This document shows positions 17,179 to 25,574 of a DNA stretch of 64,000 nucleotides, one piece after another; position 1 is the stretch's first letter, and every line of letters starts with the position of its first letter. The stretch lies in NCBI GenBank assembly GCA_963771845.1, contig CAVYVC010000003.1, positions 1-64,000 of the forward strand, given 5' to 3'. This DNA is from VAZQ01 sp963771845. GTDB taxonomy: Bacteria > Pseudomonadota > Alphaproteobacteria > Rhizobiales > Xanthobacteraceae. The notes under the pieces were generated by a model. The model worked only from the letters and a program-made list of their open reading frames with translations, did no database searches and was not told where the DNA came from. Made by a program: the position numbers and the translations under genes.

Positions 17179-18110
17179 GCCCCATTCAGGATCTCGTTTC
17201 AGATCTGCGCGGATGCATGCCGCGATTGCGCGGCCGAGTGATCGCCAACCAGCCGCTCTCCGAGTTCACCTGGTTTCGCGTCGGCGGAGCCGCGCAGGTC
17301 CTTTTTGTGCCCGAGGACGAAACTGATCTTGCCGAGTTTCTCGCCGCATTGCCGCGCGAAATACCGGTCACGGTTGTCGGATTAGGCTCCAACCTGATTG
17401 TGCGCGATGGTGGCGTGCCGGGAGCGGTCATCCGCCTCGGCCGTGGTTTCGGCGACATGCGGCTTGAACCCGCAAGCCGTATCCGTGTGGGCGCAGCGGT
17501 GCCCGACGTCAAGGTCAGCCGCATGGCCCAGGAGGCGGCAATATCAGGGCTGGCGTTTTTCCGTGGCATTCCGGGCGCGATCGGCGGAGCGCTGCGAATG
17601 AATGGCGGCGCTTACGGTCGCGAAACAAAAGATGCCGTCATCGAAGTGCGCGGTATCGATCGCGACGGTCGAATGCATGTCTTCAGCACGGGAGAAATGA
17701 ACTACAGTTATCGCCACTGCGGGGTGCCGGAAGAGATCATCTTTACGCAAGCGCTGTTCCAAGGAGAGCCGGGCAACGCTGAAACGATTGCAGCGGAGAT
17801 GGACAAGATCACCGAAGCCAGAGAGACGACGCAGCCGATCAAGAGCCGCACGGGAGGCTCAACCTTCAAGAATCCGCCCGGTCGCAAGGCGTGGCAGCTC
17901 ATCGATGCCGCGGGATGCCGCGGCCTCAGGCTTGGTCATGCTCAGGTCTCGGAGCTGCACTGCAATTTTCTGATCAACCTCGGTGGCGCAAGCGCGGCCG
18001 ATATCGAGAACCTGGGCGAGTCGGTACGCACACGGGTGAAGGAGAGCTCTGGCGTCGACCTCGAATGGGAGATCAAGCGCATCGGCGTGGCAAACGAAAC
18101 GCGCCAATGA
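17175..18110 (+). CDS. murB: UDP-N-acetylenolpyruvoylglucosamine reductase
   Basis: FAD/NADPH enzyme that reduces UDP-GlcNAc-enolpyruvate to UDP-MurNAc. About 311 residues from GTG at 17175, which overlaps the murC stop as GTGA; earlier in-frame starts lie inside murC and encode unconserved residues. Motifs: TWFRVGGAAQVLFVPED, VVGLGSNLIVRDGG (FAD pyrophosphate), FRGIPGAIGGALRMNGGAYG, TGGSTFKNPPG (Ser proton donor), and WEIKRIG at the end with the catalytic Glu. Followed by ddl after 19 bp. Confidence 0.94.
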   Translation: MSPIQDLVSDLRGCMPRLRGRVIANQPLSEFTWFRVGGAAQVLFVPEDETDLAEFLAALPREIPVTVVGLGSNLIVRDGGVPGAVIRLGRGFGDMRLEPASRIRVGAAVPDVKVSRMAQEAAISGLAFFRGIPGAIGGALRMNGGAYGRETKDAVIEVRGIDRDGRMHVFSTGEMNYSYRHCGVPEEIIFTQALFQGEPGNAETIAAEMDKITEARETTQPIKSRTGGSTFKNPPGRKAWQLIDAAGCRGLRLGHAQVSELHCNFLINLGGASAADIENLGESVRTRVKESSGVDLEWEIKRIGVANETRQ

Positions 18111-18129
18111 GTGGTTTGGCCCGGATCGT

Positions 18130-19050
18130 ATGAGCAAGCACGTCGCTGTTCTGATGGGAGGCTGGTCGGCCGAGCGAGAGATATCGCTCCGCTCCGGCAA
18201 GGCCTGCGGCGAGGCGCTTGCGCGGCTCGGCTACCGTGTCACTCGCATTGACGTGGGCCGCGATATCGCGGCCGTGCTCGCGACCGTCAAACCTGACGTC
18301 GCACTCAATGTCTTGCACGGCCGGCCCGGGGAAGACGGCACCCTGCAGGGGATTCTGGAAGTTCTGGCCATTCCTTACACCCATTCGGGCGTGATGGCCT
18401 CGGCCGTCGCGATGCAAAAGGAAATCGCCAAGACCCTGTTTCGAGCAGCCGGAATTCCGGTTCCTGAAGGTGTCGTTGCCTCGCGCTTCGATGCGGCGAA
18501 AGAGCATATCCTGGAGCGGCCCTACGTGATCAAGCCGCTGGCCGAAGGATCCAGCGTGGGGGTCTTCATTGTCACGGCGGAACACGCCCATCCGCCGCAG
18601 GAGCTCAACCGCTCTGATTGGGAATTCGGCGACCGAGTGCTGGTGGAAAGATATATTCCCGGCAAGGAGTTGACGTGCGCGGTCATGGGGGACGAGGCGC
18701 TGGGCGTAATCGACATCGTGCCGGCAACGCCATTCTATGATTATGAGGCAAAATACGCCCCTGGGGGCTCAAAACATGTTTTGCCCGCCAACCTTTCATC
18801 GTTTGTTTACCAAGAGGTCCGCAGACTAGCACTGGCGGCACATGGGGCGCTGGGCTGCCGGGGCGTGAGCCGTGCGGACTTTCGTTATGACGACCGCATC
18901 GGCGGGGTCGGGGGACTAGCCTGTCTCGAGGTCAACACGCAGCCCGGCATGACTCAAACGTCGCTGGTGCCCGAACTGGCGGCACACGCGGGGATTACGT
19001 TTGACGAGCTGGTGCGATGGATGATCGAGGACGCCTCGCTCAATCGTTGA
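18130..19050 (+). CDS. ddl: D-alanine--D-alanine ligase
   Basis: ATP-grasp enzyme joining two D-alanines for the pentapeptide. 306 residues, DdlB type. Visible: VLMGGWSAEREISLRSG, LHGRPGEDGTLQGILEVL, PYTHSGVMASAVAMQKE, YVIKPLAEGSSVGVF (ATP-binding), and ACLEVNTQPGMTQTSLVPEL with the Mg ligands. The end overlaps the start of ftsQ by 34 bp. Confidence 0.95.
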   Translation: MSKHVAVLMGGWSAEREISLRSGKACGEALARLGYRVTRIDVGRDIAAVLATVKPDVALNVLHGRPGEDGTLQGILEVLAIPYTHSGVMASAVAMQKEIAKTLFRAAGIPVPEGVVASRFDAAKEHILERPYVIKPLAEGSSVGVFIVTAEHAHPPQELNRSDWEFGDRVLVERYIPGKELTCAVMGDEALGVIDIVPATPFYDYEAKYAPGGSKHVLPANLSSFVYQEVRRLALAAHGALGCRGVSRADFRYDDRIGGVGGLACLEVNTQPGMTQTSLVPELAAHAGITFDELVRWMIEDASLNR

Positions 19051-19925
19051 GCGGGATTGCGCGCCGTTTCTCGCCGCCGAGCGAGCGCGGCGCTGCTGCC
19101 GCCGGGCGGTCGGAGCAGCCGCTGCGCGCCAGGCGCTTATCGCGCGCGGGACTTGGCGCTGCTGCGATCGTTGTTCTCGCGAGCATCGCTTACGCCATGC
19201 TCGTCCACGAACAGCTGATTGCTGCTCTCTTCACGGATACTCGCGAATGGGCTGCCAGAGCCAGCGGGCTGCGGGTCGGCACGATTGCACTGAGCGGGAA
19301 TCATCATGTGAGCCGGGAGGAGGTTCTTGCGAGTGCTGGTATTACCGGCGCCACTTCGCTCGTCTTCCTTGCTGTGGAATCGGCGCGCGAGCGACTGAAG
19401 AAAAATCCCTGGATTGCCGATGCCACTCTGTTCAAGCTCTATCCGCGCGAGCTGCAGATAACCATTAAAGAACGCGAGCCTTTTGCGCTGTGGCAGAAGC
19501 AGGGGCACGTCACCGTGATTGCCGATGACGGGACCGTGCTCGAGCCGTACGTGGCACCCCAGCTGCTTCGTCTGCCGCTTGTGGTCGGTGACGGAGCCGA
19601 GAGCAAGGCGAAGGAGCTTTTCGGTTTGCTCGACCGCTACCCTTCGCTGCGCGATTTTGTTTATGCGTCGATCCTCGTCGGTGAACGGCGCTGGAACCTG
19701 CGACTGAAAAACGGAATCGAGGTGCTGTTGCCCGAAACCGCGGCTGGCGCGGCACTCGATAAATTGGTCGCTCTCGATGCGGAAAAGAATCTGATCACCC
19801 GCGATCTGGTTCTGATCGATTTGAGGCTTCCCGACCGGGTCACTGTTCGGCTCTCCGACGCCGCTGCGCAGGCGCGAATGGATGCGCTGAAGGATAAGAC
19901 GAAGAAGAAGGCCGGCAACGCATGA
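19017..19925 (+). CDS. ftsQ: FtsQ, divisome membrane protein
   Basis: Bitopic protein bridging early and late divisome proteins. 302 residues: a basic, Ala-rich cytoplasmic N-terminus, one TM helix (AAIVVLASIAYAMLV), then a POTRA domain (GTIALSGNHHVSREEVLASA, AGITGATSLVFL, KKNPWIADATLFKLYPREL) and the FtsQ domain (ALWQKQGHVTVIADDGTVLE). The C-terminus is Lys-rich. ATG at 19017 lies inside ddl; a start near 19046 (TTG) would avoid most of the overlap and keep the TM, so the N-terminus is uncertain. Overlaps ftsA by ATGA. Confidence 0.92.
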   Translation: MDDRGRLAQSLSGIARRFSPPSERGAAAAGRSEQPLRARRLSRAGLGAAAIVVLASIAYAMLVHEQLIAALFTDTREWAARASGLRVGTIALSGNHHVSREEVLASAGITGATSLVFLAVESARERLKKNPWIADATLFKLYPRELQITIKEREPFALWQKQGHVTVIADDGTVLEPYVAPQLLRLPLVVGDGAESKAKELFGLLDRYPSLRDFVYASILVGERRWNLRLKNGIEVLLPETAAGAALDKLVALDAEKNLITRDLVLIDLRLPDRVTVRLSDAAAQARMDALKDKTKKKAGNA

Positions 19926-21241
19926 GCGCCCTTCAGTTCGGCCTCACTCCGAAGATGCGGCCGCTGCCGCAGAAACGCTCCGGACTTGTGGCTGCCCTCG
20001 ATGTCGGCACCAGCAAGATCGCTTGCCTTATCGCCCGACTCAGGCCGCGCGAGCCCGATGATGTCCTGCGCTACCGCACCCACTCCATTGATGTGCTTGG
20101 ATTTGGTCATACCGTCGCGCGCGGGATGAAAGCAGGCAGCGTCGTCGATCTTGCCGAAGCGGAATCGGCCATCCGCCAGTGTGCTGAACTCGCCGAGCGC
20201 GACGCCAGAATGCAGATCGAAGCGGTCATTGTCTCCGTTTCGGCGGGGCGGCCGGCAAGCGAGCACATTACAGCGTCTGTCGATGTCGCCGGCTCGGCCG
20301 TCGGTGAGCGTGACATCGCACGTGTGCTCACTGCCGGAAGCCGGCATTCGATACGCGCGGGTCGCGCCGTGTTGCATTCACTGCCGCTCGGATATCGCGT
20401 GGACGATGCAACAGGCGTTCGTGACCCGCGCGGAATGCTGGCGCGCCGGTTCGGCATCGACATGCATGTGGTGACCACCGACATTTCGTTGGCGCGCAAT
20501 CTGATGCTGGCGGTCGAGCGTTGTCATCTCAATGTCGAAGCAATGGTAACGAGCTCCTATGTGGCGGGCCTGTCCGTGCTTGCCGATGACGAGGCCGAGC
20601 TCGGAGCGGTGGTGATCGATCTGGGTGCGGGGACAACGAGCATGGCCGTGTTTGCGGGAGGGCAATTCATCCACGCCGACGGATTTGCGCTCGGCGGCCG
20701 ACACGTTACCTTGGATCTCGCTCGCGGACTGCACGCCCGCATTCCTGACGCGGAACGGCTGAAGACGCTTTACGGCGGCGTACTCATCGGTGGCTCCGAC
20801 GAGCGCGAGATGATCGCGTTGCCTCCGGTCGACGACGACGAAATGGAAGCGCCGCAGTTTGTCTCACGCGCAAGTCTGGTGCGCTTCATCAAGCCTCGAA
20901 TCGAGGAAATCTTTGAGATGGTGCGCGACCGGCTGGCTGCCTCTCCATTTGCAGCGGAACTGCGCGGCCGGGTCGTTCTTACTGGCGGAGCAAGTCAACT
21001 CACGGGGCTCGCCGGCCTGGCGGGCCACATCCTCGGCCGTCCGGTGCGTATCGGGCGCCCTCTCGGCCTGGCTGGACTGCCGGAGGAAGCAAAGGGCGCT
21101 GCGTTTGCGGCCGCCGCAGGGATGTTGGTTTACCCCCAGGTGGCGCACCTTGAGCATTTCGAACCGCGGCGAACGCGGCACTCGCAAACAGGCGGCGGCT
21201 ATATCGCTCGGGTCGGACGATGGCTGCGCGAGAGCTTCTGA
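19922..21241 (+). CDS. ftsA: FtsA, actin-like FtsZ membrane anchor
   Basis: 439 residues of the actin/Hsp70 fold. It binds ATP, polymerises under the membrane and tethers FtsZ. Visible: AALDVGTSKIACLIARL (phosphate 1), the 1C-domain region VIVSVSAGRPASEH, AVVIDLGAGTTSMAVF (phosphate 2), VVLTGGASQLTGLAGLAGHI (adenosine motif), and a C-terminal amphipathic helix ARVGRWLRESF, the membrane-targeting sequence. A 74-bp gap to ftsZ may hold an internal promoter. Confidence 0.95.
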   Translation: MSALQFGLTPKMRPLPQKRSGLVAALDVGTSKIACLIARLRPREPDDVLRYRTHSIDVLGFGHTVARGMKAGSVVDLAEAESAIRQCAELAERDARMQIEAVIVSVSAGRPASEHITASVDVAGSAVGERDIARVLTAGSRHSIRAGRAVLHSLPLGYRVDDATGVRDPRGMLARRFGIDMHVVTTDISLARNLMLAVERCHLNVEAMVTSSYVAGLSVLADDEAELGAVVIDLGAGTTSMAVFAGGQFIHADGFALGGRHVTLDLARGLHARIPDAERLKTLYGGVLIGGSDEREMIALPPVDDDEMEAPQFVSRASLVRFIKPRIEEIFEMVRDRLAASPFAAELRGRVVLTGGASQLTGLAGLAGHILGRPVRIGRPLGLAGLPEEAKGAAFAAAAGMLVYPQVAHLEHFEPRRTRHSQTGGGYIARVGRWLRESF

Positions 21242-21315
21242 TGACTCGATACTCCGACGATCGGCGGCGGACCGAGCGGACCCGGCGGTGATTTCCGCGT
21301 ATCAAAGAGGCAAAC

Positions 21316-23049
21316 ATGAGCATCGATCTGAAGATTCCCGACATCCGTGAGCTAAAGCCGCGGATCACTGTGTTCGGAACCGGCGGCGCCGGCGGCAACG
21401 CAGTCAACAATATGATCACGAGCGGGCTGCAAGGCGTCGATTTTGTCGTTGCCAATACCGATGCCCAGGCACTCACGATGTCCAAGGCCGAACGCATCGT
21501 CCAAATGGGCGTCACGGTTACCGAGGGCCTGGGCGCCGGCTCGCAGCCAGAGGTCGGGCGAGCCGCGGCGGAGGAGGTGATCGAGGAAATCCGCGACCAC
21601 CTGCAGGGTGCGCACATGGTATTCGTGACCGCCGGAATGGGCGGTGGGACCGGGACAGGAGCAGCACCCGTCGTCGCGCGATGTGCCAAAGAGGCGGGCA
21701 TCCTTACTGTCGGCGTCGTAACCAAGCCCTTTCACTTCGAGGGCGTGCGAAGAATGCGGGTGGCCGAAGCCGGGATTACCGAACTGCACAAGGTTGTGGA
21801 CACTCTTTTGATTATTCCCAACCAGAATCTTTTCCGCGTCGCGAACGAGAAGACCACGTTTGCCGATGCGTTCGCGATGGCCGATCAAGTGCTGTATTCG
21901 GGCGTGGCCTGCATCACCGACTTGATGGTGAAGGAGGGGCTTATCAATCTCGATTTCGCCGATGTTCGTGCTGTCATGCGCGAGATGGGCAAGGCCATGA
22001 TGGGGACGGGCGAAGCCTCCGGTGAAAAGCGAGCGCTCTCCGCCGCTGAAGCGGCGATCTCGAACCCGCTGATCGATGACGCCTCGATGAAAGGCGCAAA
22101 AGGCCTGCTCATTTCCATTACCGGAGGCAAAGATCTCCTCCTGTATGAGGTCGATGAAGCCGCCACCCGCATTCGCGAGGAGGTGGATCAGGATGCGAAT
22201 ATCATCGTGGGAGCGACGTTCGATGAGACGTTGGAGGGCATCATCCGTGTTTCGGTGGTTGCGACCGGCATCGATCAGCCCGCCGCAGCGCGCCCGCTGA
22301 GTGCGCCGGAGGTGCGCATCGCAGAGCTGACGCAGAAACTGCGATCGGACCAGATGCGGGTGGAGCAGCAACAGGCGGCGACGGAGCGCGCAGACCGAAA
22401 AGAAAGTCGCGTTCTTGCGGGCGGGGCCGCGGCTACTGCAGCGCAGCAGACCCCGGAATCGATCGAAAGAGCTGCCAAGGCCGCAGTCGCGGCCGCCGTT
22501 CTGCCGCTGGTCGAGGACGTCACAATCCGTCCCCTCGCTCGCAAACCGTCATTGTTTGCGGAGCAGCCGGCCGCTCCTGCGGAGCCCCCAATTCCGGACG
22601 CCTTCATTCCTCCTGCCCCTGAGCCTGGTCCCAACCGGCCCCGGCGGATGCCGGGGATTGAAGATCTGCCGCGGCCAGCCCAGGCGGAGTTGCGCGCGCA
22701 GCGCAGTGAAACGAGCGAAGGGGAGCCGTCGGAACGGCGCAAAGGTGGCGGACTGTTGCGGCGGCTTGCAGCCGTTGGCCTCGGCCGGCGCGAAGAAGAC
22801 GACGGCGCTGAGAAAGCATCAGCTAGTCCCCGACCGACGCGACCCGGCCCACGGCCGGCCGATCGGATGCCACCAGCTCCGCCGCGGCTGACCGGACCAA
22901 CGCCGCGTTCTTCAGAGCCGATCTCGGAATATGCCAAACGGCCGACTCACCAAGCCCTTGATTCGCTCGGACGGCAGGCTGCTGTGCATAACGTATCTGA
23001 AGAGGACCAGTTGGAGATCCCGGCGTTCCTGCGTCGGCAAGCCAACTGA
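21316..23049 (+). CDS. ftsZ: FtsZ, tubulin-like division GTPase
   Basis: 577 residues, long because of a ~240-residue Pro/Ala/Arg-rich linker typical of Rhizobiales. The GTPase core has GTGGAGGNAVNNM, the tubulin signature GGGTGTG (109-115) and the T7-loop NLDFAD (211-216) that completes the neighbour's active site. The last residues, LEIPAFLRRQAN, are the conserved C-terminal peptide that binds FtsA. ATG at 21316 follows AGAGGC. A strong hairpin after the stop suggests the dcw transcript mostly ends here. Confidence 0.97.
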   Translation: MSIDLKIPDIRELKPRITVFGTGGAGGNAVNNMITSGLQGVDFVVANTDAQALTMSKAERIVQMGVTVTEGLGAGSQPEVGRAAAEEVIEEIRDHLQGAHMVFVTAGMGGGTGTGAAPVVARCAKEAGILTVGVVTKPFHFEGVRRMRVAEAGITELHKVVDTLLIIPNQNLFRVANEKTTFADAFAMADQVLYSGVACITDLMVKEGLINLDFADVRAVMREMGKAMMGTGEASGEKRALSAAEAAISNPLIDDASMKGAKGLLISITGGKDLLLYEVDEAATRIREEVDQDANIIVGATFDETLEGIIRVSVVATGIDQPAAARPLSAPEVRIAELTQKLRSDQMRVEQQQAATERADRKESRVLAGGAAATAAQQTPESIERAAKAAVAAAVLPLVEDVTIRPLARKPSLFAEQPAAPAEPPIPDAFIPPAPEPGPNRPRRMPGIEDLPRPAQAELRAQRSETSEGEPSERRKGGGLLRRLAAVGLGRREEDDGAEKASASPRPTRPGPRPADRMPPAPPRLTGPTPRSSEPISEYAKRPTHQALDSLGRQAAVHNVSEEDQLEIPAFLRRQAN

Positions 23050-23070
23050 GGAAGCCTGCTCGGTTTGGAA

Positions 23071-23112
23071 CGGGGCTCCCGCCAACCGGCTGGGAGCCCC
23101 GTTGGTTCTTTC
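23071..23112 (+). terminator. terminator after ftsZ
   Basis: 10-bp stem CGGGGCTCCC / GGGAGCCCCG with an 11-base loop (23071-23101), followed by TTGGTTCTTTC. The T-tract is broken, so termination may be partial. Confidence 0.6.
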
Positions 23113-23465
23113 AGAACTCATTAATTATTCGGTTAAACTATTGATATTGCTTAGGATATATCGTTTGAAAGGTGGCTCGCTCTCGCTCATCGAGCCCCAA
23201 CCTGCCTTGAGCATTCAGACATTTCCTCAATCCTAAGTTGTAAGCCTCGGCCTGCGGCTACCGGTAACAGTTGGTAAAAAAGCGTGAGTTGGAGTTCGCC
23301 TGCCGCGAGGCTAAAGTTTGTCGACATAGGGGATGCAGTTCGGGGGACAACGCGGCCGTAATCCTACCCGCGGCGAATTTAATCAAACCGACGCAGGACC
23401 GCGGCCGAGTCACCCGCATGATTGGCCTGTTCGTTCAACAGGCGCAACGAGTGTGGGATGGGAGC
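23113..23465. other. ftsZ-lpxC intergenic region
   Basis: ~350 bp, AT-rich at 23115-23170 (TTAAAC, 18 bp, TATATC would be a weak promoter toward lpxC). The upstream extension of the lpxC frame through this region is not protein-like. Confidence 0.4.
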
Positions 23466-24389
23466 ATGCAGTTGGCTGGGCAGACCACGTTACGCGATCA
23501 CACCACTTTGCTGGGTGTGGGCGTCCATTCCGGCCTCCCAGTTACGCTCACGATCCATCCTGCCGATACCGGAACCGGACTGCGGTTCATCCGGACCGGG
23601 CTTGCGGGAAACCACTATCGCGAAATCCCGGCCGACATGGATGCTGTCACCGCGACCGAATTCGCGACCGTTCTCGGCGATGCAAACGGGCCGTTGATCT
23701 CAACGGCCGAGCACGTGCTGGCAGCTCTTTCCGGACTGGGCGTGGATAACGCCGTGATTGAAATCGACGGACCAGAGGCGCCTATCATGGACGGCAGTGC
23801 TGGTCCTTTTGTCGCTGCAATCGACCTTGTCGGCATCGAGACCCTTCGTGCGCCTAGGCGTCACATCAAGGTCCTCAAGCCGGTGCGCGTGGTCATGGGC
23901 GACGCCTTCGGGGAGCTTCTGCCGAACCCCCGCGGATTCCGTATTGAAGCCGAGGTCAATTTCGACCACCCCCTGATCGGCCGGCAATGCCTCGCGATTG
24001 ACGTGAAACCCGAAATCTTCCGGCGGGAGATCGCGCGCGCTCGCACCTTTGGCTTTATGCGCGATGTAGCGACCCTCTGGAGTTCGGGATATGCGCTCGG
24101 CGCCTCTCTCGAAAATACTCTTGTGGTGACCGATTACCGCATACTCAATCCGGAAGGTACGCGCTTTCCGGATGAATTCGTTCGTCATAAGGTGCTCGAT
24201 GCGATCGGGGATCTAGCGCTCGCCGGCGGGCCACTGCTCGGCACTTACCGCTCCGTCCGGGGCGGCCATAAGCTCAATTATGCGGTTGTTTGCGCATTGA
24301 TCTCCGATAAGACCGCATGGACCTGGACTGAGACTGAGACGCGGCGGCCGGCGCGGGAGCGTGCTGAGCTCGCGGACCTGATGGCTTGA
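23466..24389 (+). CDS. lpxC: UDP-3-O-acyl-N-acetylglucosamine deacetylase
   Basis: Zinc enzyme for the committed step of lipid A synthesis. 307 residues from ATG 23466 (MQLAGQTTLRDHTTL), preceded by GGGAG; the 195-bp longer frame is unsupported. Zinc ligands: the His of STAEHVLAALSGLGVDNA (His83), and HKVLDAIGDLALAG (His and Asp). The catalytic His lies in SVRGGHKLNYAV. The hydrophobic-tunnel region and GVGVHSGLPVTLTI are normal. In this gene order lpxC usually follows ftsZ in Rhizobiales. Confidence 0.95.
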   Translation: MQLAGQTTLRDHTTLLGVGVHSGLPVTLTIHPADTGTGLRFIRTGLAGNHYREIPADMDAVTATEFATVLGDANGPLISTAEHVLAALSGLGVDNAVIEIDGPEAPIMDGSAGPFVAAIDLVGIETLRAPRRHIKVLKPVRVVMGDAFGELLPNPRGFRIEAEVNFDHPLIGRQCLAIDVKPEIFRREIARARTFGFMRDVATLWSSGYALGASLENTLVVTDYRILNPEGTRFPDEFVRHKVLDAIGDLALAGGPLLGTYRSVRGGHKLNYAVVCALISDKTAWTWTETETRRPARERAELADLMA

Positions 24390-24430
24390 TTTCCCAGGTT
24401 TCCTGAAGCCTCAATCGCTGTCCTCTGCCA

Positions 24431-24461
24431 CATTCCGGGCGGAATGCCCCCCTATTTTTTG
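24431..24461 (+). terminator. possible terminator after lpxC
   Basis: Small inverted repeat CATTC...GAATG followed by CCCCCCTATTTTTTG. The T-run is good but the stem is only 5-7 bp. Confidence 0.35.
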
Positions 24462-24551
24462 CGACTTGGCAGGGGTTTATCGCGGGCCAACGGCTCTGAG
24501 CGGGGCTTGCCGGGTTGGTCCTCGATTGCGTAAGGGGGTCTCATCCAATCC

Positions 24552-25406
24552 ATGGACGGGGGTTGCGTGCGCATACGGCCCATTGAGCGCGCCCGTTACG
24601 CCGTGACGCGCGTTGCCGCGTTCGTCCTTCTCGCCGTGGCGCTCGCGGCATGCAGCCTGTTCGACAGGGATGCCATCGCACCCGACGAACCTGCCGACAA
24701 GCTCTACAATGAAGGCTTGTATCTGCTCAACACCAAGAAAGATGCCAAGGAAGCGGCGAAGAAGTTTGAGGAGGTCGATCGCCAGCACCCCTATTCTGAA
24801 TGGGCCCGTAAAGCACTGATCATGTCCGCATACGCGTATTATGAAGCGGGCACTTATGAAGACTGCATCAATGCCGCGCGCCGCTATGTAACGCTGCATC
24901 CGGGCAGTCCCGACGCCGCCTACGCGCAGTTCCTTATCGGTTCATCCTATTTCGATCAGATTCCGGAAATCTCGCGCGACCAGGGCCGCACGGAAAAAGC
25001 CGTCGAAACCCTGGAAGAAGTCGTGCGCAAGTACCCAACCTCTGAATATGCCGTTGCCGCCAAGCGAAAGATTGAAATGGCGCGCGATCAGCTTGCAGGA
25101 AAGGAAATGGAGATCGGACGCTGGCAATTGCAGCGGCGCGAATTCACCGGAGCGATCAATCGATTCAAGGTGGTGGTCACCCGCTATCAAAGAACGCGCC
25201 ACGTCGAGGAAGCGCTGCTGCGGCTTACGGAAGCCTACATGGCTCTCGGCATTATCGACGAGGCGCAGACATCGGCTGCGGTGCTGGGGCACAATTTCCC
25301 CGATAGCCGCTGGTACAAAGACGCCTACGCGCTGATGCAGTCGAAGGGCCTACAGCCCACCGAGAACAAGGCTTCGTGGATCAGCCAAGCCTTCAGGTTT
25401 GGCTAG
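24552..25406 (+). CDS. bamD: BamD outer-membrane assembly lipoprotein
   Basis: Essential part of the BAM complex that folds outer-membrane proteins (also called ComL). 284 residues with a lipoprotein leader (AAFVLLAVALAAC, lipobox LAAC) and five TPR-like repeats: LYNEGLYLLNTKKDAKEAAK, YSEWARKALIMSAYAYYEAG, PDAAYAQFLIGSSYFDQIP and others. The first ATG (24552) is accepted; a GTG 15 bases later is also possible. recN follows after ~170 bp. Confidence 0.94.
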   Translation: MDGGCVRIRPIERARYAVTRVAAFVLLAVALAACSLFDRDAIAPDEPADKLYNEGLYLLNTKKDAKEAAKKFEEVDRQHPYSEWARKALIMSAYAYYEAGTYEDCINAARRYVTLHPGSPDAAYAQFLIGSSYFDQIPEISRDQGRTEKAVETLEEVVRKYPTSEYAVAAKRKIEMARDQLAGKEMEIGRWQLQRREFTGAINRFKVVVTRYQRTRHVEEALLRLTEAYMALGIIDEAQTSAAVLGHNFPDSRWYKDAYALMQSKGLQPTENKASWISQAFRFG

Positions 25407-25574
25407 GGCCTTTCCTGCGGTTGCCGGACGCGGCTGCTCCCGATAAATAACCGCGACGTTCACCGCGTTCTTCCGGCTCGGCTGTGTTGTTGCCGGCCCA
25501 CCTGCGTTTATGCTGGCAAGTAACCCGGGCGATTCCCCCGAGCGGCCAATCGTGTTGCAAATCAGGAGCCATCA

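Noticed and set aside
21352..22371. 339-codon minus-strand frame over ftsZ
   Set aside because: Antisense shadow in GC-rich coding sequence.
23271..23465. N-terminal extension of LpxC
   Set aside because: The 65 extra codons are not protein-like; the conserved start with a GGGAG site is at 23466.
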